DNA from: Solirubrobacterales bacterium
GTDB taxonomy: Bacteria > Actinomycetota > Thermoleophilia > Solirubrobacterales > Solirubrobacteraceae
Reading direction: 5' to 3'
Assembly: GCA_027449125.1 (NCBI GenBank)
Contig: DAIDME010000078.1
Span: 1 to 64,000, forward strand
Length of the DNA: 64,000 bases
In this document: piece after piece, positions 1 to 7,461 of the stretch
Layout of the letters: every line of letters begins with the position of its first letter
Position numbering within the stretch: the stretch's first letter is position 1
Made by a program: the position numbers and the translations under genes
Notes under the pieces: generated by a model
What the model was told of the DNA's origin: nothing
Seen by the model: only the letters and a program-made list of their open reading frames with translations
Databases searched by the model: none

Positions 1-969
1 ACCCGCTCGATGCGCGGCCTTGAGGCGCTGGAAGGTCAGATTCTGCTCAGCGGCGGCGAGCTGGCCCGCGTCGCCGCTCTTGGCCGCTTCCTTCACCGCT
101 TTTTCAGCGCTGACAATGTCCTCGCCCAAGCCACCCTTGAGGGCCTGCCCGAGTTGCGCTGCCGGTCCGCCAACCCGCGCGGCCTGCCGGTCCTGCGTTC
201 CGCGCAAGCTCTCGGACGCCGTCGCTCCGGTCAGGATCCGCCGCAGCTGGGTGTTGGCGTCGAGCTGGCCTCCAGAGAACGGCATCGCGCTCGCGGCGCT
301 GATCCCGAGCGCAACCTCGACCTCGCTGGTCGCGGCCATGATCTCAAGCGGATCCAGAGACGACACCGCCTTGCGGACGGAACCGCTCGCGGCCGCAGTG
401 TCGTGCGCGAGGAGCTTGCCCCTCAGAACCACCGCACTAGCGCGCGCGCGCGCCGGGTGGGTTGGCTTCAAATTGCCGGCTAGCAGTTCGAGCCTCGCGA
501 GCGCCCCGAGCGGGTCGCGTTCAACTTTTCTGATCGCCTTGGCCACGTACTTCGGCAACGGCGATCCGCCTATGCTGATGTCACTCGCACTGCGGGCGGC
601 ACCGACGATCTCCGCCATGTCCTTGGCCGAGATGTCGCCCCCATTGTTCGCGTTCTTCAACGCGCGGCGCAGTGACCGTTTGAGTTGCTTCCGCCTGGCC
701 TTCCTGGCACCCTTTGCGGTGAGGTCGATCCCCGCTTCCGCAGGGATGGCGTAGGGTGACTCGCCGCCCTCCAGAGTTGCACTCACACCGGGCAGACTGT
801 TCGTCGGCCCAAGCGTCGGCAGGAACGGTTGCGCAACCGTCGCTGCTCCGATGCTCTGCCGCCCGGTCGCGGGATAGAGGCCCGCGACCTCCGGGGCACG
901 CAGGCCGTTCAAAGCGTCCTGGCTCTTGCCTTTCCTTACCTTGCTCATCATTTCGTTCCTTTCACTCAT
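1..969 (-). CDS. Phage-element protein of unknown function, partial (no stop in window)
   Basis: The minus strand is open from an ATG at 969 to the window edge, 323 codons with no stop, so the C-terminus is missing. The ATG shares one base with the stop of the preceding zinc-tailed gene (TGATG), which indicates translational coupling. The protein begins MSERNEMMSKVRKGK. A proline- and glycine-rich N-terminal part is followed by a basic helical segment (residues about 95-115, KARRKQLKRSLRRALKN) and long alanine-rich helical stretches that may form coiled coils. Its place after terminase and protease suggests a virion, head or scaffold-type protein, but I recognise no family and it does not look like a portal. 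Long plus-strand ORFs here are antisense shadows. Confidence 0.7.
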   Translation of the reverse strand, partial: MSERNEMMSKVRKGKSQDALNGLRAPEVAGLYPATGRQSIGAATVAQPFLPTLGPTNSLPGVSATLEGGESPYAIPAEAGIDLTAKGARKARRKQLKRSLRRALKNANNGGDISAKDMAEIVGAARSASDISIGGSPLPKYVAKAIRKVERDPLGALARLELLAGNLKPTHPARARASAVVLRGKLLAHDTAAASGSVRKAVSSLDPLEIMAATSEVEVALGISAASAMPFSGGQLDANTQLRRILTGATASESLRGTQDRQAARVGGPAAQLGQALKGGLGEDIVSAEKAVKEAAKSGDAGQLAAAEQNLTFQRLKAAHRAG

Positions 970-1442
970 CACATGTGGAAAGTGCAGCGCTTGCCCGCTG
1001 CCGCCGGCCGCCGACACGGCGTGCCGTTTACCGTTCGCGCGTTGCACAGCCGATTGGTGTGCTCGCCCGTGACGGCTGACATGATCGAGGCCGACTCATC
1101 ACGGACGTTCGTCACCGGGATCTCCGGTGAACCCGCCATCCTCCGGGCAGCCTTCGCTGCCCGCTTCGACGACGCCTCGGCGGCCTTCCGGGCGTTGCGC
1201 GCCCGCTCTGCCGCCTTCGCCCGCTCGCGCGCCAGCCCATCCGGACCCGGGACAGTGACGACGCCATCCTTATCACGGACTAACCGCCCCGCCCGCTTCG
1301 GGGTCCGCGGCTTCGCCGGCACCCTCGAAACGCTCTTCAGGACGATAAACCCGGACCCCGTTGCCGGCGTCATTACACCATCCACCCGCGACGGATCGAC
1401 AAACAGCAACTCCGTCAACTCACTGTCGTCAAAATCACTCAT
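969..1442 (-). CDS. Phage-element protein with a C-terminal zinc-binding tail
   Basis: A 157-aa protein lying 10 bases after the XkdF-like gene and sharing one base with the next gene. The middle (residues about 70-105) is a lysine/alanine/arginine-rich helix likely to be a coiled coil. The last 25 residues contain C-x9-C-x9-C-x2-H (core GTPCRRPAAAGKRC), a small zinc-finger-like motif found at the end of many phage-encoded and actinobacterial small proteins. This motif suggests nucleic-acid or protein binding. The function is unknown; the operon position implies a head-assembly or packaging accessory role. Confidence 0.75.
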   Translation of the reverse strand: MSDFDDSELTELLFVDPSRVDGVMTPATGSGFIVLKSVSRVPAKPRTPKRAGRLVRDKDGVVTVPGPDGLARERAKAAERARNARKAAEASSKRAAKAARRMAGSPEIPVTNVRDESASIMSAVTGEHTNRLCNARTVNGTPCRRPAAAGKRCTFHM

Positions 1443-1452
1443 TCATATCTCC

Positions 1453-1926
1453 TTACCCGCGACGCAGCTTCGCGAGAGTCGCCTTCGACGGCTTCGCTCG
1501 CCGCGCAGCACCTTGCATACTGAAACCGCGGACCGCGCCCTTTTTCACCTGTTCCCAGGCCCGTGGCGACCAGATCACGCCGAGACACCAGTCACCCGGC
1601 GCGACCGTGACCGGCGCCCCGTCAACTCCCTTCGTCACCCACGGCTCCCCACGCCAGATATGGGACTCGACGACCTGCGCATGTCCACCGCCAAGCTGGT
1701 CGTCGTGAAATAGCCCGACGTCCCTGCTGGTCGCCATGAACCTCCATGCGGCCCGTTCGACAACACCCGGCGACGCGAAGTCGATCGCGCCGTCCGCCGC
1801 CCGAGCCGCGTCAGCTTTCATCGCTGGGTAACACACGCCATAGGTGAACCTTCTCTCAGCCTGCGCCTTCACCATGCGCATTGCGAGCAGCCCGTCATCA
1901 GGCTCGCGCTTCTTCTTACCTTTCAC
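1453..1926 (-). CDS. XkdF-like putative phage serine protease (prohead protease)
   Basis: I place the start at a GTG at 1926 because an AAGGAG ribosome-binding site lies 7 bases upstream; this gives 157 aa. A longer reading to 2148 would overlap the 88-aa gene and add a low-complexity N-terminus. The protein has the layout of the XkdF family: an early strand FTYGVCYPAM, a helix VVERAAWRFMA, a histidine in GLFHDD, then WCLGVIW and GFSMQG. The histidine and the serine are candidate catalytic residues. The family is known from PBSX-like elements and is thought to process capsid protein. Its position after terminase supports a head-maturation role. Confidence 0.7.
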   Translation of the reverse strand: MKGKKKREPDDGLLAMRMVKAQAERRFTYGVCYPAMKADAARAADGAIDFASPGVVERAAWRFMATSRDVGLFHDDQLGGGHAQVVESHIWRGEPWVTKGVDGAPVTVAPGDWCLGVIWSPRAWEQVKKGAVRGFSMQGAARRAKPSKATLAKLRRG

Positions 1927-1933
1927 TTCAACG

Positions 1934-2020
1934 CTCCTTGCCGTGGAACTCGAACCCGCGAGGCTCGCCCGGCGGGCGGGGATCCAACCCGCCGCCGGGC
2001 TCGAAGGCGCTCGGAAGGAG
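1934..2020 (-). other. Structured leader with tRNA-like T-arm ahead of the XkdF-like gene
   Basis: This lies in the roughly 200-base gap between the 88-aa gene and the XkdF-like start. On the minus strand a CTCCTT/AAGGAG outer pairing encloses a GGCGGG-TTGGATC-CCCGCC hairpin with a 7-base loop and a GCGGG-TTCGAGT-TCCAC arm resembling a tRNA T-arm with one mismatch. The outer pairing would sequester the AAGGAG ribosome-binding site of the protease gene. A proper D-arm is missing, so it is not called a functional tRNA. It could be a decayed tRNA or a regulatory leader. Confidence 0.25.
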
Positions 2021-2125
2021 ACCGCGCCCGCCTCTTGGACAGCATCGCCGGGGCCATTGGAGGAAAACCCCGGCTGCTGTTTGCCGCCGGCTTCACGCCC
2101 GCGGACACTTGAAAGAACTCTGGGC

Positions 2126-2392
2126 TCACTCGCCACCCCCCGCCGCAAGATGCTCGGCAGTCACGCCCAGCGACGCCATGACGGCCTCAAACGACGCCTC
2201 GGCGTTCTCGGCGAGCATCGCGACCCCGCTCGCGGCGATCACGCACGTCGCGACCAGCAGATCCCTGTCCGCGGTCGCGACCAGCTCGTCAAAGACCGCC
2301 GCCTCGGAAAATGCGTAAGACGCGATCAGCATCACGGCGTCCCTATACGCCGACGGCGCGACAGTTACCGGGAGCGGATCGGGCGGCATCAC
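2126..2392 (-). CDS. Small alanine-rich phage-element protein, unknown function
   Basis: An 88-aa protein whose ATG overlaps the terminase stop (ATGA). It is acidic and helical, with the central segment DLLVATCVIAASGVAMLAENA and a C-terminal helix FEAVMASLGV. There is no signal peptide and no metal-binding motif. I recognise no family. Translational coupling to the terminase gene supports its being real; a structural or head-completion role is possible from position only. Confidence 0.65.
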   Translation of the reverse strand: MMPPDPLPVTVAPSAYRDAVMLIASYAFSEAAVFDELVATADRDLLVATCVIAASGVAMLAENAEASFEAVMASLGVTAEHLAAGGGE

Positions 2393-3864
2393 TGACCCTC
2401 CGGCGGCGTCCCGCCGCAGACTACGCAGATCCCCAGGTAGAACCTGCGGACCCCCGGCCTACACCGGCACACACCGCGCTCAGCGACCCGCTCGAACCGC
2501 GGCAGGCCGCGAAGCGCAGGCGGCGCGACGGGCGCGGCCGCCGCCTGCTTCTCAACCTCGCGGCGCGCGAACCGCAGCCAGACCGAGCCCGGCCCGGACG
2601 CGCCACAGGCAGAGACGAGCGCAATCACCGCAGCATCAGCCCGGTCCGGCGACGGGCCGCCCATCTCCCGCTTAGACACCATCTCGACGCGCCCACTCGA
2701 ACTCAGCTGATAACGCTGCGCCGCCAGCTGCGCCGCCAGCTCCCCATCCCGCGGGTCGAGATCCACCAGGCCATCCCGGAAAAGCTCACGGACCCGCCAC
2801 CACGCCTCCGCCTTCCGGTCCCGGAAACGATCCGGCTTTATCGGCTTCGCGTTGGCGACGAATCCCCTCGCCGGCAGCCCCAGCTCGCGTGCTCGATCGA
2901 GGACGCCCGCGCCGAGCCCTACGGAATCAACCCAGACCGGCGCGGGCCGCTCCGCGAGCGTGCGCGCCAGCTTCCCGGTCAAGCTCATCAAGTCGCTGCC
3001 GTGGACAGACCACACCACCCGGACAACCCCGCCTACCGCCAACGCCAAGACGCTCGAATCCGAACCGAACCGCGCGACATCCAGCCCGTAGGCAGCATCC
3101 CCAGCAGGCTCCAGATCCCGGCCGCCCGCCGCCTCGACCCAGCCCCTTTCGATCACCCGCTCCTCAAGACCGACATCGGAGAAACGGCCCTCGAATTCTC
3201 TCTCAAACACCGCGACCGGCAACGAAGCGCGCGCAGCCTCAACCACCTCCGGGCTAATCCACTTCGCGTCCGCAAGCCGCCAGGTAAACGTCGCGACATG
3301 GCCGGCGCCCTGCTCGCCAGCCCGAGCAAGCTGATAGAAGACACCCTCAGCGCCAGCCGGCGAACTTGCCAAGATGATCTGCGCATCCGGCCTCGCAGAT
3401 GTCGTCGGAAAGACCGCAGACAGGACCAGATCGTCATCCAACAGCGCCGACTCGTCAACAATCGCCAGGTCGGCCGCCCACCCGCGAATCTGCCGCTCCG
3501 ACGCCGGGACGCTACGAATCGTGCTCCCGTTCGAAAGCCGGACAAGCTGCTGCTGCTCATCCGTCACGGAGCCCGCAAGCAGCTCGGAACCCGTAACGAT
3601 CGCGCGAACCTCCGCCAACAGACGCCGAGCCGCATCCTCCCCAGCCGAGACAATGAGAACGAGCTGCCCAGGCCGCCGATAAGCAGCGTGCGTCGCCCGC
3701 ACCGCCAGCGTCCGGCTTTTCCCCGCCTGCCGCGGAGCGACGATCACGACGATCCGCGTGGTCGCCCGCATCGCCTTCGCCTGCCAACTCGTAAGCGGCC
3801 GGCCTACCGCCTTCGCGAACACGCCGATATCCGACCGAGCGTCCCGAAGGCTAAGTCTCATCAT
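2389..3864 (-). CDS. Phage terminase large subunit
   Basis: A 491-aa packaging motor that threads DNA into the prohead and cuts it. The ATPase domain has Walker A APRQAGKS (residues about 43-50), Walker B LAIVDE (about 133-138) and a coupling motif ILASSPAG (about 164-171). The C-terminal RNase H-like nuclease domain shows acidic residues in GLDVARFGSD, VWVDSVGLGAG and SPDRADAAVIA. The first 14 bases overlap the terminase small-subunit gene; a second ATG one codon later is equally possible. The C-terminal 60 residues are proline/alanine-rich and contain cysteines (CRCRPGV, CVVCGG) that could bind zinc, an uncommon addition. Confidence 0.92.
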   Translation of the reverse strand: MMRLSLRDARSDIGVFAKAVGRPLTSWQAKAMRATTRIVVIVAPRQAGKSRTLAVRATHAAYRRPGQLVLIVSAGEDAARRLLAEVRAIVTGSELLAGSVTDEQQQLVRLSNGSTIRSVPASERQIRGWAADLAIVDESALLDDDLVLSAVFPTTSARPDAQIILASSPAGAEGVFYQLARAGEQGAGHVATFTWRLADAKWISPEVVEAARASLPVAVFEREFEGRFSDVGLEERVIERGWVEAAGGRDLEPAGDAAYGLDVARFGSDSSVLALAVGGVVRVVWSVHGSDLMSLTGKLARTLAERPAPVWVDSVGLGAGVLDRARELGLPARGFVANAKPIKPDRFRDRKAEAWWRVRELFRDGLVDLDPRDGELAAQLAAQRYQLSSSGRVEMVSKREMGGPSPDRADAAVIALVSACGASGPGSVWLRFARREVEKQAAAAPVAPPALRGLPRFERVAERGVCRCRPGVRRFYLGICVVCGGTPPEGQ

Positions 3865-4492
3865 CGACCTCGATCACGACATCGCCACCGTCGCTATCCG
3901 CCCAGGCGCGAGCGAGATCGAAACGGACCCCGGCCACGACAGCCGCGCCGGCAAGCACCTGTAGGCGCCCGTGTCCGATCGGGTCGAGCCCGAGATCGCT
4001 AGCGAGCTTCGCGGCAAGCCTAGTAGTCGATGCTGCGCTCTCCCACAAACGAACTGGAATGGAGCCCGGTCCCTTGCGAGGATCGCCGCAGACCGTTGAG
4101 ATGTAATCGCCAAGCAGGCGTTCCCGTGCCGCGGCTTCGAGGTAGCGCGCGACCGCAGGCGCGTACCGATCCTCGCTGAGCCACGGGGCGTGCCGGACAA
4201 GCTCGCTGTGAACTTCGGCCGCCTTCGCGGCGATCGCCCTGGGACTGCGCGCGCCGTGCCTCAGCGACGCCGTGTTGCCCGCCTCGAACGGCGGACGCGA
4301 TCGGGATACGGAGCCGTCCTTACGAACGACCGTCAACGGCCGCGACGGCTCCGTGTCCTGCGTCCGCCCCGCAACGGGGCCTGTGGCGTCGTGTGCGGCT
4401 GCCTGCGGGCCTGCGGCGCCCACGAACGTACGTTCGGCCGTATCGCCCGTTTGGGACGGCTCAGAGCCAGAGAATCGGTTCGTGGAAGTCAC
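3851..4492 (-). CDS. Phage terminase small subunit-like protein
   Basis: A 213-aa protein immediately upstream of and overlapping the large subunit, with an ATGA overlap to the excisionase-type gene. Residues 1-70 are disordered and contain the motif PFEAGNTASLRHGARSPR, typical just before the core of small-subunit-like proteins. The core (about 80-185) is helical, with RYLEAAARERLLGDYI and RLWESAASTTRLAAKLASDLGLDP. The known role of such proteins is to recognise the packaging site and recruit the motor. The assignment rests on the C-terminal helical pattern and on position. Confidence 0.75.
   Translation of the reverse strand: MTSTNRFSGSEPSQTGDTAERTFVGAAGPQAAAHDATGPVAGRTQDTEPSRPLTVVRKDGSVSRSRPPFEAGNTASLRHGARSPRAIAAKAAEVHSELVRHAPWLSEDRYAPAVARYLEAAARERLLGDYISTVCGDPRKGPGSIPVRLWESAASTTRLAAKLASDLGLDPIGHGRLQVLAGAAVVAGVRFDLARAWADSDGGDVVIEVDDET
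4424..4435. promoter_or_regulatory. LexA-type palindrome inside terS
   Basis: The sequence CGAACGTACGTTCG (4423-4436) is a perfect palindrome matching the Gram-positive SOS box CGAAC-N4-GTTCG. It lies about 60 bases into the terminase small-subunit gene, within its disordered N-terminal region. It could be an internal LexA-controlled promoter or roadblock for packaging genes. A chance match of the 8-base core is expected about once per window of this size, so function is unproven. Confidence 0.35.
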
Positions 4493-4800
4493 GACCAGCC
4501 ACCACCTAGAACATCTAGTTCTGAGGTCACTGAAACATCCTGCAAAACAGGGTCTTTTTCGGCCATGTCAACGGAATGTCCACGATCCCCGAGGCCCAGC
4601 ATCGCCTCCAGCCGGCGCGTCGGCACCCGGATGGCCCGGCCAACCTTGATGCTCGGGATCTCCCCAGCCCTGACAGCCGCATACGCAGCCGACCTACCGA
4701 TCCGCAACACCTCAGCCGCCTCTTCGACCGTCAGCACAGCCGGCAACGGCTCGCGCGCGGCGATCGGCGGAAACGCAGGAACGCGAGCATCGACGGCCAT
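4489..4800 (-). CDS. Excisionase/AlpA-type helix-turn-helix protein
   Basis: A 103-aa protein from an ATG that shares a base with the upstream stop (TGATG). The core (residues about 24-70) reads LTVEEAAEVLRIGRSAAYAAVRAGEIPSIKVGRAIRVPTRRLEAML, written here only as the family signature: an EAA(E)-x-L recognition helix pair followed by G-x-IP-x-x-x-x-G-R-x-x-R. This is the winged HTH_17 fold of excisionases and AlpA-like activators. In a mobile element it would act in excision or as an activator. It sits between the replication ATPase and terS rather than next to the integrase. Confidence 0.85.
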   Translation of the reverse strand: MAVDARVPAFPPIAAREPLPAVLTVEEAAEVLRIGRSAAYAAVRAGEIPSIKVGRAIRVPTRRLEAMLGLGDRGHSVDMAEKDPVLQDVSVTSELDVLGGGWS

Positions 4801-5024
4801 CAGTTGACGTCTCCCGCGCGTAGGAGGGCGCACCACGGGTCGTGGCGGACGGTGGCTTGTTCGATCCCGGTTGGGTCGTGGGTGATTTCGATGTCGGGGT
4901 TGCAGGTGCAGCCGGCGGCTCGGGAGCCTGCGAGGGCGACTTGTTCGGTGTGGGAGAAGCGCGCGGCGTCGTAGAGCGCGATGGCGGTTGTTGGTCGCTT
5001 TCTGGGGTTCCGGTCCTGGGTCAT
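4800..5024 (-). CDS. Small Cys/His phage-element protein
   Basis: A 74-aa protein starting at an ATG that overlaps the RepA-like stop (ATGA at 5021-5024) and ending in the first base of the excisionase-type ATG. The C-terminal half has CTCNPDIEITHD, then VRHDPWCALL, giving a C-x-C...H...H...C set able to bind a metal ion. Similar short proteins are common in actinophage early regions. The function is unknown. Confidence 0.7.
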   Translation of the reverse strand: MTQDRNPRKRPTTAIALYDAARFSHTEQVALAGSRAAGCTCNPDIEITHDPTGIEQATVRHDPWCALLRAGDVN

Positions 5025-6355
5025 TTCGTCCCTCGGTGGCGTGCTTCGAGTTCTTCCGCCCAAGCGAGGTCGTCGGCTTCGAGATGCGATCTGCTCTGGG
5101 GGGCTAGCGCAGTTCCGAGGGGTAGGGTCTGTTCTGCGCTGGAGCTACTGCTCCCCTTAAGGGCGGGAGCAGTAGCGCAGATCGCGTTGGCAGACCCTTG
5201 TGGAGAGGTATCTGCGCTGACTGCGCTAGGGGCTGAGCGCAGTTTGTAGGCTTTGGCTCGGGAGTCGCGGCCGATAGCCTTCGCGGCGTCGCCGGTAGCC
5301 ATCTCGAAGAGGTCGGGATGCTGCCCGAGGAGGTCTCGCACCATCGCCTCGCTCGCGCCGATTCCGCCCTTTTCCTCGGCGGCGCTGATCTCTTTTATGG
5401 TGCGCCACGGCGATACGGCAAGCAGCGCGGAGATCTCGGCGAGCAGGTCTCGTTCCTCTTCAGCCTCTAGCTCGAACCCTTCCCCGGCGGTCCAGCGCAA
5501 CTTGAGGCTTTTTCCGTGGTACGCGCTCGCCCAGCGGGCCTTCTGGACGTAGACGACGGTATGGCCGTTCCCCGCCGCTTGGACGTGCAGGAGCGTGTCG
5601 CCTGCGCCTTCCCAGGCCCCCGAGACCGCTCCGCCCTTGTTCTCATGGTGAATGAGGATGACGGTCAGCAGGCGGGCGCAGCGGGCGCGCACGTCGCCGA
5701 TCAGTTGCATGAACGCAACGACCTGTTGGAGCGTCCCGGCCGTGTCCATCCCGATTCGCGTCAGCGGCCCGGCGATGACGAGGTCAATCTCCTGCTCGCG
5801 GATGATCGTTGCGACCGCCTCGCGCCATGCCTCGTCGGCGAACGTAAAGCTTGCCCAGGGCGAAGAGAGGATGCGGACGCGACCGGCGATAGGTGGCCCG
5901 TCCCAACCCGCCAGCTTGCGGGCGAGCTTCTTCCGAAGGAGCGGCCGCGGGCCTTCCGTCTCGATGATCAACGCACGGACGGGTCGCGTTGCTGGGATCG
6001 CCAGCCACGCTTTACCGGACCCGAGATGGCACGCCAGATCGTTCGCGAGGGTCGTTTTGCCCGCCCCGCCATCCCCGTAGACCATCACGTCGCCGCCCTC
6101 CGGGATCACGACGTTTTCGGCGTCGCCAAGCAGCGGCTCTGCGCCTTCCTCCTCGACGGCCGCGAACGCCTCGATCGTCTCGACATCTACGACCAGCGCT
6201 GCGGCTGGAGTCGGGTTCGTATCGTGTGCCGCATCCCAAGGCGCAGTTAGCGCGGCGGCAATCGGCGAGTTGGGAAATCTCTTGGCGTAGCACTGCCCGC
6301 AGTACTGCTGAAGGAACTCGACAGGCGCAGCGCGACAGTCAACGCAGGCGCTCAT
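5021..6355 (-). CDS. RepA-like replicative ATPase/helicase of the element
   Basis: A 444-aa protein with an N-terminal zinc ribbon (C4-x2-C7...C19-x2-C22) and a RecA-fold AAA_25 domain: Walker A YGDGGAGKTT (about 93-102), a strand ALIIETEG, and Walker B-like DLVIAGPLTRIG (about 190). LLTVILIHHENKGG resembles the DnaB/RepA loop before the last core strand. The C-terminus has a winged-helix-like region and a low-complexity tail. The family unwinds or loads at plasmid and prophage origins. ATGA overlaps with both neighbours put it in one operon. A primase activity is possible but I see no primase motif. Confidence 0.8.
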   Translation of the reverse strand: MSACVDCRAAPVEFLQQYCGQCYAKRFPNSPIAAALTAPWDAAHDTNPTPAAALVVDVETIEAFAAVEEEGAEPLLGDAENVVIPEGGDVMVYGDGGAGKTTLANDLACHLGSGKAWLAIPATRPVRALIIETEGPRPLLRKKLARKLAGWDGPPIAGRVRILSSPWASFTFADEAWREAVATIIREQEIDLVIAGPLTRIGMDTAGTLQQVVAFMQLIGDVRARCARLLTVILIHHENKGGAVSGAWEGAGDTLLHVQAAGNGHTVVYVQKARWASAYHGKSLKLRWTAGEGFELEAEEERDLLAEISALLAVSPWRTIKEISAAEEKGGIGASEAMVRDLLGQHPDLFEMATGDAAKAIGRDSRAKAYKLRSAPSAVSADTSPQGSANAICATAPALKGSSSSSAEQTLPLGTALAPQSRSHLEADDLAWAEELEARHRGTK

Positions 6356-6546
6356 CCTTGGCTGGCCCTTTCGATCCGGGTTTCTAGCTCATCGGCCAGC
6401 CGCCACGCGGCCTCCGCTACCGACTGGACGCCGCCCCCGCGCAGATCGTCCTCGCCCAGCGCCTCAATCGCCTCGACCGCCGCCCACAGCGCGCGGGCGG
6501 CCACCGCGAGCGGGTCCGCGTCGATCGCGATCCCGGTGACGCTCAT
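6352..6546 (-). CDS. 64-aa acidic phage-element protein
   Basis: The start is the ATG at 6546, which overlaps the HTH gene stop (ATGA), rather than an upstream in-frame start that would run into the HTH gene. The protein is almost entirely helical and acidic: VAARALWAAVEAIEALGEDD and VAEAAWRLADELETRIERA. No family is recognised. It may be a partner of the adjacent RepA-like protein, but that is only positional. Confidence 0.6.
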   Translation of the reverse strand: MSVTGIAIDADPLAVAARALWAAVEAIEALGEDDLRGGGVQSVAEAAWRLADELETRIERASQG

Positions 6547-6833
6547 TCGCTCTCCCCGCGGACCAGCTCCAGGCCGCCGGCTTGGATCAGCCGCAAGGCG
6601 CTCGCGTATCGGTCGCGGTTGCGGCCGGTGGGCGTGCTGCGTCCGCAAAGCCAGTTCGAGACGGTCTGCGGGGTGACGCCGAGGGCCGCGGCCAGCTCGG
6701 TGCCCAGGATGCCGCGTGCCCGCAGAAGGCCAGCAGCGTCCGCCGGGCTAGGGAGCGTTGGGCGGAGCGCCAGCGCTAGGACGTCGTCCGCGTAGTCGGG
6801 TTGTGCTAGATGATCGCGCATACTTAGCAACAT
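6543..6833 (-). CDS. XRE/Cro-type helix-turn-helix regulator
   Basis: A 96-aa protein, or 92 aa from a second ATG at 6821. The HTH is at residues about 46-72 (GTELAAALGVTPQTVSNWLCGRSTP), with the typical Q-T-V-S-N-W recognition helix. It is the first gene of the leftward operon and is divergent from the integrase-side gene, so it is a candidate Cro/CI-like switch protein. Inverted TCGCGCAT repeats overlap and flank its start region and are candidate binding sites. Which start is used decides whether one half-site lies inside the gene. Confidence 0.82.
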   Translation of the reverse strand: MLLSMRDHLAQPDYADDVLALALRPTLPSPADAAGLLRARGILGTELAAALGVTPQTVSNWLCGRSTPTGRNRDRYASALRLIQAGGLELVRGESE

Positions 6834-6911
6834 ATGCGCGAAGCGGCGTTTGTAAAGAGCCGTTTTTTAGGGCTTGAATTTATGCGTGGGCATGTGGTAC
6901 TCTTCGCGCAT
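6814..6911. promoter_or_regulatory. Divergent control region with three TCGCGCAT operator-like repeats
   Basis: Between the leftward HTH gene and the rightward gene, the 8-mer TCGCGCAT occurs at 6814-6821 and 6904-6911 and its complement ATGCGCGA at 6834-6841. The first and second form a 9-bp perfect inverted repeat (TCGCGCATA/TATGCGCGA) with a 10-base spacer. The third overlaps the ATG of the rightward gene. Such spacing is typical of operators for a small HTH repressor. I do not assign exact -35 and -10 elements. Confidence 0.55.
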
Positions 6912-7458
6912 GAGATTAGCTATAGGAGATACCGACCCGGTTGCCTACGTAGATCCACCGCTATGGGATGCGTTCGTGGCGCAGCAGAAGGAAGCCGTCG
7001 CGAACGGAACCCGGTGGATGGCGGTCAAGGCGGAGGACGGCGCCGACGTCGTGTGGGTACGTCTCGCGCCGCGGGATGGCCGCACCGCCGTTACAGCGCT
7101 GCTGATCGCGTCAACGGACGCTCTCGACAGGGCCGCGCTGCGGGACATCACGGTCGCGAAGCTGAGAGACTTCACTGCGGCGCGGGCGGATGACGCGATG
7201 CGCCTCCGCTTGCCCCCAGAGGAGGCGCTCAGGAGCCGGCCGCTGCCGCGAGAAGCGGGACCGGGCGCGGGAAGGCCTCGCCATTCGAGCGAGGCGCTGG
7301 AGGTAGTGGCGCAGGCCTGGGCTGCTGCGCTGCTCTCCCATCCGTCAACGCCGATGAAGCAAACCGCCGCGGCGTTGGGTTACAGCCTCTCGCAGGCCCG
7401 TCGGCTGGTTCGGCGCGCGGAGGCCGAAGGAATCATCAAAGCGAGCGAGGAGGAATAA
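6910..7458 (+). CDS. Integrase-associated protein with C-terminal helix-turn-helix
   Basis: A 182-aa protein; I prefer the ATG at 6910, although an in-frame ATG at 6874 is possible and neither has a clear ribosome-binding site. The N-terminal part has strands WMAVKAEDGADVVWVRL and AVTALLIAS. A linker rich in proline and arginine leads to a C-terminal HTH (about 145-178): PMKQTAAALGYSLSQARRLVRRA followed by EGII. Proteins of this layout commonly precede tyrosine integrases in actinobacterial elements. It ends 3 bases before the integrase gene, so the two are surely co-transcribed. A role in integrase regulation or excision is inferred. Confidence 0.72.
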   Translation: MRLAIGDTDPVAYVDPPLWDAFVAQQKEAVANGTRWMAVKAEDGADVVWVRLAPRDGRTAVTALLIASTDALDRAALRDITVAKLRDFTAARADDAMRLRLPPEEALRSRPLPREAGPGAGRPRHSSEALEVVAQAWAAALLSHPSTPMKQTAAALGYSLSQARRLVRRAEAEGIIKASEEE

Positions 7459-7461
7459 CCG

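Noticed and set aside
20-754. 244-aa plus-strand ORF at the left edge
   Set aside because: The minus strand is open over the whole stretch with a coupled start at 969; the plus-strand product is serine/alanine/arginine-rich and looks like an antisense frame.
1934-2020. Functional tRNA (serine-like anticodon GGA)
   Set aside because: There is no D-arm with the invariant GG, the T-stem has a mismatch and the acceptor pairing is incomplete; kept only as a tRNA-like structure.
2311-4002. 563-aa plus-strand ORF over the terminase genes
   Set aside because: It is antisense to the clear terminase large subunit with Walker motifs; composition is arginine/proline-rich with no domains.
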